Positions 17,421 to 23,479 of a stretch of DNA of 35,556 nt are shown here, piece after piece. The notes under the pieces were generated by a model. That model was not told where the DNA came from. It saw only the letters and a program-made list of their open reading frames with translations, and did not search any database. Numbering within the stretch: position 1 is the first letter of the stretch; each line of letters starts with the position of its first letter. Source of the DNA: DAOTYH01 sp034435015 (lineage in GTDB: Bacteria > Chloroflexota > Anaerolineae > Aggregatilineales > UBA3940); contig DAOTYH010000024.1 of NCBI GenBank assembly GCA_034435015.1, forward strand, positions 1 to 35,556, given 5' to 3'. Made by a program: the position numbers and the translations under genes.

Positions 17421-18032
17421 CTATAACTTCAGGTCAGCCTTAAGCATTCTTAGTTGGAAGATAGCTCGCTCCACACGCCCTACATGACGCGGATTATTCA
17501 ACCAGCGCGACGCGCCCGAAGGATGCGGCAGTGGGACAATGTACCGCCCTTCGGAATCTACCACTAAGTCGCCGACAATGTCCTCCAGCCTGCTCTCCGG
17601 CGGGAAGAACAGGCGGGCCGCCAGACTGCCCACCGGCACAATGACCTCTGGCCGGACGAGAGCCAGCTCTCCCTCCAGCCACGAGCGGCATAGCTTTTGC
17701 TCAGCGACAGACGGCACGCGGTCGCCCTCTCCCGACCCACGCCTGCCGGGAAAGCATTTGGTCACACTAGTCATGTAGCAGGCGGCGCGGAAGGTCTTTT
17801 CATCCCAGCCTGCCCGTTCCAGCCAGCGGAACAACCGCCGTCCAGCATCCCCGCCAAACGGCCTGCCCAGCTCAGCTTCAACCACGCCGGGCGCCTGCCC
17901 GATCACCATCAGGCGTGCCGACTGCGAGCCGGAAAAGATCGGCTGGGACTCGATGCGGTAACCAGCCTCGGCACACCGCCGGCACTGACGAAGATCAGCA
18001 TGGAGGGCGTCTAGGTCGGTATATTCAACCAT
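17421..18032 (-). CDS. Family 4-type uracil-DNA glycosylase (Fe-S)
   Basis: 203 residues from ATG 18032, chosen because MVEYTDLDALHADLRQCRRC is the usual N-terminal layout. Removes uracil from DNA. Fe-S ligands are the CxxC pair CRRC, the TKC after TSV, and the later KLC, with 21 residues between the last two; this is somewhat wider than usual. Motif A is GQAPGVVEAELGRPFGGDAG and motif B is LPHPSGASRW. The HPSGxSRW form differs from the common HPS-hydrophobic form, so substrate range (uracil versus other deaminated bases) may differ. Housekeeping DNA repair. Confidence 0.87.
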   Translation of the reverse strand: MVEYTDLDALHADLRQCRRCAEAGYRIESQPIFSGSQSARLMVIGQAPGVVEAELGRPFGGDAGRRLFRWLERAGWDEKTFRAACYMTSVTKCFPGRRGSGEGDRVPSVAEQKLCRSWLEGELALVRPEVIVPVGSLAARLFFPPESRLEDIVGDLVVDSEGRYIVPLPHPSGASRWLNNPRHVGRVERAIFQLRMLKADLKL

Positions 18033-18158
18033 GATTGGAGTGTACCCCTGCACGCAGGCAGAGGTCAAGGTGGCTGGAACAGGAAACTCTCATCCCTTGG
18101 CGACACCTCATAGTATGATCCCATCAATGCCTTGATGTTCCTCTTCCTCACACTGCGC

Positions 18159-18164
18159 TATAAT
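18159..18164 (+). promoter_or_regulatory. Probable -10 box of transaldolase
   Basis: Perfect TATAAT 56 bases before the chosen start. The best -35-like hexamer (TTGATG at 18132) is 21 bases away, which is too far for a strong promoter. Confidence 0.4.
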
Positions 18165-18220
18165 CTCTCTTAACCGAGTACGCTTTCCTAAGTATGAAGT
18201 TCGTGGGAGAGATTAGCACC

Positions 18221-19357
18221 ATGCAAGAGAAATTCCTCACCCTTCAGCAACATGGACAGAGCCTGTGGTATGACAACATCGCCCGTGATTTGCTCGACTC
18301 AGGTGAGATACAGAAGCTGGTAGAGGACGGCATTCTAGGGATGACCTCCAACCCCAGCATCTTCAAACAGGCCATTGCCGGCAGTGCCACTTACGACGCT
18401 GATCTGCGCACCCTCGCCCTTCAGGGCAAAAGCGCTAAAGAAATCTACGAGGCGTTGGCCGTCTCAGACATCCAGCGGGCCGCCGACATCCTGCGCCCAG
18501 TCTATGAGCGGACAAACAAACTGGACGGCTATGTCAGCCTGGAGGTTTCCCCTCTGCTGGCTCATGATACGCACGGGACAATCGAAGAAGCCCAGCGTCT
18601 GTTTGAGTGGGTTGACCGCCCCAACGTGATGATCAAGATACCGGCCACGCCAGAGGGATTACCCGCCATTGAGGCCTGCTTGGCCGCCGGCCTGAACATC
18701 AACGTCACGCTGATCTTCAGCCTGAAGATGTACGGGCGCGTCATGGAAGCCTTCATGGCAGGGCTGGAGCGGCGCGAGCAGGCTGGCCAGCCATTAGAGG
18801 GAATCGCCTCAGTGGCATCGTTCTTCGTCAGCCGCCTTGACACGCTGGTAGACAAAATCCTTGAACAGCGCATCGCCGCCTCAAATGACCCGGCAGAGCA
18901 GGCTCATCTGCACGGACTGCTAGGCAAGGCCGCTATTGCCAATACCAAGCTGGCCTACGAACTGTTCAAGAACACCTTCGGCTCACAGCGTTTTGAAAGG
19001 CTGAAAGCCAAAGGAGCGCAGATACAGCGCCCGCTATGGGCCAGCACCAGCACCAAGAATCCGGCCTACCGCGATGTGATCTACGTTGAGGAATTGATCG
19101 GGCCGCACACAGTTAACACAGCGCCGCCCCATACCATCGCCGCCTTCGCCGATCACGGCATCGTAGCCGACACGCTGGAGAAAGACATCGAAGGGGCGCG
19201 GCAGGTGATGAAGGACCTGGCCGCTATCGGCATTGACATTGACGCCGCTACCGATCAATTGTTGCGCGAGGGGGTCAAGGCCTTCGCCGACTCATTCGAG
19301 GCACTGCTGGCCGCGATTGAGGCCAAGCGTCAGGAATTCGCCGCCCAGACAGTCTGA
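18221..19357 (+). CDS. tal: Transaldolase
   Basis: 378 residues from ATG 18221, preferred over ATG 18194 because GGGAGAG lies 9 bases before it and the family N-terminus begins near here. Transfers a dihydroxyacetone unit between sugar phosphates in the non-oxidative pentose phosphate pathway. The Schiff-base lysine is Lys139 in NVMIKIPATPEG. Other conserved blocks are GMTSNPSIFKQAI, YVSLEVSPLLAHDT, INVTLIFSLKMYGRVMEA, and RPLWASTSTKNPAYRDVIYVEELIGP. The length and sequence fit the longer cyanobacterial/actinobacterial subgroup. It is a single-gene unit opposed by minus-strand neighbours. Confidence 0.95.
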   Translation: MQEKFLTLQQHGQSLWYDNIARDLLDSGEIQKLVEDGILGMTSNPSIFKQAIAGSATYDADLRTLALQGKSAKEIYEALAVSDIQRAADILRPVYERTNKLDGYVSLEVSPLLAHDTHGTIEEAQRLFEWVDRPNVMIKIPATPEGLPAIEACLAAGLNINVTLIFSLKMYGRVMEAFMAGLERREQAGQPLEGIASVASFFVSRLDTLVDKILEQRIAASNDPAEQAHLHGLLGKAAIANTKLAYELFKNTFGSQRFERLKAKGAQIQRPLWASTSTKNPAYRDVIYVEELIGPHTVNTAPPHTIAAFADHGIVADTLEKDIEGARQVMKDLAAIGIDIDAATDQLLREGVKAFADSFEALLAAIEAKRQEFAAQTV

Positions 19358-19386
19358 GAGGCTGTCCATCTGATGATTTGCCATTG

Positions 19387-19416
19387 GCGGGGCATGAGCA
19401 TAAACTCATGCCCCGC
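19387..19416. terminator. Bidirectional hairpin between tal and the cupin gene
   Basis: Twelve perfect base pairs (GCGGGGCATGAG / CTCATGCCCCGC) with the 6-base loop CATAAA. It sits between convergent genes and covers the cupin stop codon. U-tracts are weak on both sides. Confidence 0.6.
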
Positions 19417-19738
19417 TTCCGATTCTGGGCAACGTCACCAACACAACCTGCAACTGGCTGTCGGATGTCCAGATTTGATGCATAATGCCGCCGGGCAGGA
19501 GGCATACATCACCGGGTTTAAGATCGGCGATGTGCCCTCCAGAGCGTATCCGCCCCTCACCAGAGAGGGTCACCAGCATGACATCCGCCGGCACCTCGCG
19601 CTTGCCGGTATCACCGCGCCTGTCGAGCTGAAGCAGCATGGCCGTCATGCGGTCGCCGCGCCGGATTGGGACAAACATCGCATTGGCGCCGCCTTCCAGC
19701 GGCACGGCACTGCCAGGATCAAAGCGGAACAGTTCCAC
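19406..19738 (-). CDS. Small cupin-domain protein
   Basis: 110 residues from GTG 19738, with GGAGG ten bases upstream. A single cupin barrel: LVTLSGEGRIRSGGHIADLKPGD is the first half-motif, and VCLLPGGIMHQIW the second with one His. The first motif lacks the usual HxH pair, so a standard metal site is doubtful. It may be a sensor or binding protein. It lies downstream of the small membrane protein at 19807-20151. Confidence 0.72.
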   Translation of the reverse strand: MELFRFDPGSAVPLEGGANAMFVPIRRGDRMTAMLLQLDRRGDTGKREVPADVMLVTLSGEGRIRSGGHIADLKPGDVCLLPGGIMHQIWTSDSQLQVVLVTLPRIGSGA

Positions 19739-19806
19739 GAGCGCAAACCTCCTCAGTTAAAGCAAGCCTTCGGACCCTGAGTTTGAAATTCGCGGCACTC
19801 GCTAGG

Positions 19807-20151
19807 CTATGCTCCGAAGCCAAACAGGCCGGCTCTGACCACCACAAAAGCCAGCACATAGAGGAGCATAAAGACCAGTGTGGCAAGGTTAACGCGCCAC
19901 CCGACCCGCGCCTTCCGTTTCGCATCAGGGGAGCCGGAATAGCGCTTGAAATCACTGCGGGCGGCATAGGCCAAGAACGCCCCGATGCCGCCGCTGACCA
20001 GCGCAAACCAGATGATCACCTGCTGAAGCGTCGCAAAGAAAGTGGTATGGATAAACCCCAACGCGAAGGTCAACAGCAGAATGAAGGCCGACACAAAAGC
20101 CAGAATGTAACTCATATCCGCAAAAGCGGTCGGGTCAGGCCGATTAGACAT
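19807..20151 (-). CDS. Small three-helix membrane protein
   Basis: 114 residues. Hydrophobic segments lie at about 14-37, 43-65 and 88-112, with a basic loop (RSDFKRYSGSPDAKRKARVG) between the second and third. No recognised family. GAGGA lies seven bases before ATG 20151. It starts 24 bases after the stop of the endonuclease IV-like gene on the same strand, so probably co-transcribed. Confidence 0.65.
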   Translation of the reverse strand: MSNRPDPTAFADMSYILAFVSAFILLLTFALGFIHTTFFATLQQVIIWFALVSGGIGAFLAYAARSDFKRYSGSPDAKRKARVGWRVNLATLVFMLLYVLAFVVVRAGLFGFGA

Positions 20152-20175
20152 TGTTGTTTCCTCGTTATTCTCGTT

Positions 20176-21024
20176 CTACGCGGCTTCACCGCCTGCCATT
20201 TCACGGTAAGCAGACTGAGCCAGCAGGGCATCCTCTTCCAGATTGGGGCTTTCAAACAACATGACTCCCCCTACCCCAAAATCCACACAGGCCTGCAAAA
20301 ACTGACGCCATGCCAGATCGGACTCTTCCAGAATCAGGTGGTTTTTCTCCCCTTTAGGGCCATATTCAATACCCGACAGGTGGAAGTGCAGGTTACTCAA
20401 GCTGGCTTCACCCAGCTCACGCCGGATGAGTCCGAACATCTCAGCGAACTCATCGTAGCTGTTCAAAGACCCATCCCCCCGGCGGGCGTGCAGATGGGCG
20501 ATGTCAATGCAGGGAGCGACGCCCTCTACTTCCCGGCTGAGCCTTAGCACTTCTTCCAGTGTGCCAAACATGGCGCTCTTGCCCGTCGTCTCCGGGCACA
20601 GCGTGACCGTTACTCCCTCGCTGTGCAGGCTGTTCTGAAGCTCGATCAGTTTCTGCTTGATCCGCTCATAGACCTGCTCAGGCGGCTGACCATGATACGA
20701 GCCGGGATGAAAAACAATCTCGGTTGCCCCTGCCAGATACCCTTTGCGGGCGGCGGTCAGCAAACGCTCATCGCTTTTTGCCATCAGATCAGAGGTTTGG
20801 CTGTTGAGGTTAATGTAGTACGGTGCGTGGACGCTCAGCCGTATATCGTGTTCACGGGCGGCGGCCTGCATTTGCAGGCACGACTCATCCTTCGCCTGAA
20901 CGCTGTGCACCCATGCGATCTCCAGCGCATCAAGCCCGATCTGACGGGCGTAGGCGATGGCGGCAGGTGTACCAGTTTGAGGTGAGCCTTTGGGTGCGCC
21001 CACTGTCCCAAAGCGCAGTTTCAT
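20176..21024 (-). CDS. Endonuclease IV-like TIM-barrel enzyme
   Basis: 282 residues. AP endonuclease family 2 fold, which repairs abasic sites in DNA with a three-metal centre. Ligand-bearing blocks are visible in order: SVHAPYYINL, EIVFHPGSYHG, CPETTGK, CIDIAHLHARRGDG, LHFHLSGIEYGPKGEKNH and LFESPNLEEDA. The block KGEKNH replaces the D-R-H of E. coli Nfo, so one metal ligand may be Glu or shifted. This is a divergent subgroup, and a sugar-isomerase-like activity is the alternative. The start ATG 21024 has GGAAGGA upstream and a promoter at 21066-21094. Confidence 0.83.
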   Translation of the reverse strand: MKLRFGTVGAPKGSPQTGTPAAIAYARQIGLDALEIAWVHSVQAKDESCLQMQAAAREHDIRLSVHAPYYINLNSQTSDLMAKSDERLLTAARKGYLAGATEIVFHPGSYHGQPPEQVYERIKQKLIELQNSLHSEGVTVTLCPETTGKSAMFGTLEEVLRLSREVEGVAPCIDIAHLHARRGDGSLNSYDEFAEMFGLIRRELGEASLSNLHFHLSGIEYGPKGEKNHLILEESDLAWRQFLQACVDFGVGGVMLFESPNLEEDALLAQSAYREMAGGEAA

Positions 21025-21065
21025 AACCAGAACGTCCTTCCGCTAGAGCCTGACTGCTAGGGGGC

Positions 21066-21094
21066 ATTATAGCATGAACCCTAAGAGGCAAGAA
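21066..21094 (-). promoter_or_regulatory. Promoter of the endonuclease IV-like gene
   Basis: On the minus strand TTCTTG (21089-21094), a 17-base spacer and a perfect TATAAT (21066-21071), about 42 bases upstream of the start codon. Confidence 0.5.
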
Positions 21095-21243
21095 TAAGAA
21101 GAAATACCCATCTCCATTGCAGGCTGGCGGAAAGGTAACCCATCTTTTGTCAGAGGTAAGTATAGTGAGGACACTGATACAAGGGGAATCAAACACCGTT
21201 GCGGGCAAGAGGAGTTGTTCCGTGCCCGTTGCGGCAGTTTATA

Positions 21244-21277
21244 GCAAAGCCCGCAGGCAAGCACCGGCGGGCTTTGC
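21244..21277 (-). terminator. Strong hairpin after the selenium locus
   Basis: Eleven perfect base pairs (GCAAAGCCCGC / GCGGGCTTTGC) with a 12-base loop. It lies downstream of the DsrE-like gene on the minus strand. A poor U-tract follows (GCTATAAAC), so it may end transcription with help or protect the 3' end. The rest of the 305-base gap 21025-21329 shows only the promoter above, a second palindrome at 21300-21327, and no gene. Confidence 0.55.
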
Positions 21278-21299
21278 CTGTGCTCAGCGGCTCACGCGA

Positions 21300-21327
21300 G
21301 AACGCGGCACGCCGCGTTCCTAGGAAC
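21300..21327. repeat. Two overlapping palindromes
   Basis: GAACGCGGC-AC-GCCGCGTTC is a perfect 9-bp inverted repeat (21300-21319). It overlaps the 12-bp perfect palindrome GTTCCTAGGAAC (21316-21327). It lies only a few bases from the stop codon of the DsrE-like gene. It could be part of the terminator or a dispersed palindromic element. Confidence 0.55.
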
Positions 21328-21329
21328 AC

Positions 21330-21683
21330 TCATAGGGCAATGATCTTATTGGCCCGCCACTGTGCCTCAATGATGTCGGTCATACCGCCTACAATGCCCA
21401 CCTGCACCTTGTCAATTAGGCCGTAGAAGTTCAGGCAGGTCTGGCAGATAACCAACCGAACTCCTTTGGCTTCCAGCGCCCGGAGTTGCTCCAGCACCGG
21501 CGAGCCCTCCACAGTCAGCTTGACGCCGTCGGCGTAAAAGCAAATTGCGTTAGGAAGCAAATCATGCTCATTGAGCAAATTAAGATAGATACCAGCCAGC
21601 TTGTGCTGAAGCTCAGCAGGGGCATCGCCCATTCCCTCTCTGGTGAACAGGATCACAGTGGAACGGTCAGGCAGTTCAGGCAT
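21330..21683 (-). CDS. DsrE-like protein, YedF C-terminal-domain type (selenium metabolism)
   Basis: 117 residues from ATG 21683, which has GAAAGGAGAT a few bases upstream; the frame stays open to 21716. The pattern STVILFTREGMGD (residues 8-20), then CFYADGVKLTVEGSPVLEQL and CQTCLNFYGLIDKVQVGIV is that of the DsrE-like half of YedF. YedF is a protein found with selenium-utilisation genes. Cys80 and Cys83 form the conserved C-x-T-C pair. The N-terminal TusA-like domain of standard YedF is absent, so this is a stand-alone DsrE domain. It lies 77 bases downstream of the selenoprotein gene, with a strong hairpin between. A role in selenium or persulfide transfer is inference. Confidence 0.8.
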   Translation of the reverse strand: MPELPDRSTVILFTREGMGDAPAELQHKLAGIYLNLLNEHDLLPNAICFYADGVKLTVEGSPVLEQLRALEAKGVRLVICQTCLNFYGLIDKVQVGIVGGMTDIIEAQWRANKIIAL

Positions 21684-21718
21684 CTCAACGATCTCCTTTC
21701 GCTGATGAGGAATCACAA

Positions 21719-21743
21719 GGGGGCAGGGATATGTCCCGCCCCC
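21719..21743 (-). promoter_or_regulatory. Hairpin between selenoprotein and DsrE-like gene
   Basis: GGGGGC / GCCCCC encloses GGGA / TCCC with loop TATG and one bulged A, giving ten base pairs. No U-tract follows. It could be an attenuator or RNA-processing site that sets the ratio of the two products. Confidence 0.5.
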
Positions 21744-21760
21744 TCGATTGTATATCAGCC

Positions 21761-22231
21761 CTACTGACGGCTCAATTCCTCCAGCAGGCTCAGGACCTCG
21801 TTATTGGATGGAATGTCGCTCATTGAATGGCCATAGTGGATGAATCGCACCTGCCCCTGCTTATCCACAATAGCCTGCGCAGGCATCCGCCCCAGCTTGA
21901 ACAAGTTAACCTCCTGCCCGTACAGCTTCAACACGCTGTGATCGGGATCAGGCAAACCCAAGAAGGGCAGTCCCTCCCGTTGCCAGTAGTTCTGGAAGGC
22001 ATCTGCGCCCTCCGGCCCGATCACTATAATTTCTGCGTCCAGCGCGGTGAACTTCTCATAATCTTGGCGCAACTGCGCCATATGCGCACGGCAGAATGGT
22101 CAAATGAATCCGCGGTTAAAGACCAAAACAACATGCTTCTGCCCCCGGAAATCTGACAGGCGCACAGCCCGGCCCTGCCAGTCAACCAGAGCAAAATCCG
22201 GCGCAGGTGTATTGACAGATACTCTTGGCAT
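21761..22231 (-). CDS. Peroxiredoxin-like selenoprotein (Sec44 encoded by in-frame TGA)
   Basis: 156 residues if the TGA at 22100-22102 is read as selenocysteine. It starts at ATG 22231, preceded by GGAGAGGG. The N-terminus MPRVSVNTPAPDFALVDWQG and the LSDFRGQKHVVLVF strand are the standard AhpC/TSA thioredoxin fold. The active-site stretch is NRGFI-U-PFCRAHMAQL, where relatives have Cys at the U position; the second cysteine, Cys47, is retained (UxxC). The fold continues without break after the TGA: EIIVIGPEGADAFQNYW, LPDPDHSVLKLYGQEV, KLGRMPAQAIVDKQGQVRF. A SECIS-like stem-loop follows the TGA and a YedF-like gene follows the stop. Ordinary gene calling would start at ATG 22081 and lose the active site. 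The alternative is a nonsense mutation or sequencing error, which I consider unlikely. Predicted role: thiol-dependent peroxide or disulfide reduction in the cytoplasm. Confidence 0.85.
22057..22084 (-). promoter_or_regulatory. Candidate bacterial SECIS element
   Basis: Lies within the coding sequence, starting 15 bases after the TGA. UGGCGC and GCGCCA pair perfectly around the tetraloop AGUU (core 22065-22080). CAUA and UAUG extend the stem below a 4-base bulge. The apical loop begins 25 bases past the TGA and has G at its second position. This fits the published bacterial pattern: a short loop with G in its first two positions, roughly 16-37 bases from the UGA. Folding was done by eye. Confidence 0.65.
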
Positions 22232-22275
22232 TTCAACCCTCTCCTATCAGGCCGCCTTGCCAGCCGGCTAAGCGG

Positions 22276-23313
22276 TTAGAAATCATTCTCAACTAGAAAC
22301 TGCTCCACTGCCTGCATGAAGGCTTCCGGCTGTTCTTCGTGCGGCACATGGCCTGCATTCGGAATGACAGCCAGCGATGCATCCGGCAACAGTCCTGCCA
22401 GCCGAATGCTGTTATCAGTCGGCACGATACGATCATCATCCCCCGTAACAACCAGCACAGGCAGGGTAAACTCGCCAAGATGCTGGGAGAGATCGAGCGA
22501 ATCGGAGGCCGACGCTTTGACCGCCTCCCACAGCCCGACATCCCAGTCTGGCGAACGCAGAGGGCGCAGGTAGCCGTCCCACACTGCCTCTGTGAGGAGG
22601 TCAGGGTTGTGCCATGCCGAACGCCCAAAATCAACTCCCCAATTCCGAATGCTCCGCATCAACAACGGCCCTAGACGATCCATCTGGGGGGTGTCGGCCA
22701 GCCACCGGATCAACGGACTGCGCAACAGGCCGCCCTCCCCGCGCCTGCCCGCCTGCTCCGTCCCCGGCTCCGGCGGCAGGAAGGCCGCCGGGTCCACCAG
22801 GATCAAGGCCTCGACCCGTTCTGGGTGCTCCAGAAAGGTCTGCATAGCAATAGCCCCGCCGGCAGAGTTGCCAACCAGAATGGCACGCTCCACCCCCAGC
22901 GCGTCCATCAGGGCGATAGTCAGGTCAACCTGCGCCGCCCGGCTGTATGGATTCGTCTCCCCCGACCACGTGCCCGGCCGTGGACGTTCTGTCAAGCCGT
23001 AGGGTATCCAGTCCAGCGCGATCACGCGCCCATACGCCGCCAGCGGTCTCATAACCTCGCGCCACGAAAAACTGCTGGCGGCAAATCCATGCAAGAGCAC
23101 AAAGGTTCGCTCGCCCTGCCCCTGTTCCTCATAATGGACGGTCAGGTTCTGCACGCCGTCGAAGCTCAGCTCAATGAAGCGGCTGTCCGGGTAGGCCAGC
23201 TCCTCTGCCGGCACGGAGTCCAGCGGCGGCACAGGCACGAGAAACGGCCCTGCCACCACAAGCACCACGAGGGCAACAAGGATGATCAGAATAACACGGC
23301 TCGTTCGTTTCAT
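22276..23313 (-). CDS. Membrane-anchored alpha/beta hydrolase
   Basis: 345 residues. A single N-terminal hydrophobic helix (residues 6-29, RVILIILVALVVLVVAGPFL) acts as an uncleaved anchor or signal. The hydrolase fold has LLHGFAASSFSW (oxyanion loop, 73-84), the nucleophile elbow VGNSAGG with Ser150, GDDDRIVP with a candidate acid Asp294, and NAGHVPHEEQP with His322. All triad members are present. Relatives include C-C bond hydrolases, haloperoxidase-like enzymes and esterases; the substrate is unknown. It is transcribed divergently from the serpin gene. Its stop is about 45 bases upstream of the selenoprotein start on the same strand, so it may head that operon. Confidence 0.85.
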   Translation of the reverse strand: MKRTSRVILIILVALVVLVVAGPFLVPVPPLDSVPAEELAYPDSRFIELSFDGVQNLTVHYEEQGQGERTFVLLHGFAASSFSWREVMRPLAAYGRVIALDWIPYGLTERPRPGTWSGETNPYSRAAQVDLTIALMDALGVERAILVGNSAGGAIAMQTFLEHPERVEALILVDPAAFLPPEPGTEQAGRRGEGGLLRSPLIRWLADTPQMDRLGPLLMRSIRNWGVDFGRSAWHNPDLLTEAVWDGYLRPLRSPDWDVGLWEAVKASASDSLDLSQHLGEFTLPVLVVTGDDDRIVPTDNSIRLAGLLPDASLAVIPNAGHVPHEEQPEAFMQAVEQFLVENDF

Positions 23314-23339
23314 GAATCAGCAGCCCCTTGTTATACAAA

Positions 23340-23351
23340 CATTGTACAATG
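23340..23351. promoter_or_regulatory. 12-bp palindrome in a divergent intergenic region, possible operator
   Basis: CATTGTACAATG is a perfect palindrome 26 bases upstream of the hydrolase start. A related imperfect site, TTGTTATACAA, sits beside it. The position between divergent genes suits a repressor or activator site. No regulator gene is adjacent. Confidence 0.4.
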
Positions 23352-23479
23352 AGTGTATCAGCCGCTCCGAGGAGATGCAATGCTTCGCTTGGGGAACTTA
23401 TCCTCTTATCTCTTCGTCCTAATATTAAAGCCATCCGCTTCTCAGCAGAGACACTTGCTGGAGCCTAAAGGAGGAAACG

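Noticed and set aside
19666..20547. 293-codon open frame on the plus strand
   Set aside because: Covers parts of three minus-strand genes with good starts and motifs; composition is that of an antisense shadow.
21095..21243. Possible tRNA-Sec gene in the gap
   Set aside because: No T-loop GGTTCAA-like sequence, no acceptor stem pairing and no CCA; the pairing seen fits simple hairpins only.
21761..22081. Annotating the peroxiredoxin as a 106-residue protein or a pseudogene
   Set aside because: The N-terminal half is intact upstream in the same frame and the only interruption is TGA at the active-site cysteine, with a SECIS-like hairpin and a YedF-like neighbour.
22024..22236. 70-codon frame overlapping the selenoprotein start
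   Set aside because: Out of frame with the peroxiredoxin fold; it exists only because the real frame is interrupted by the TGA.
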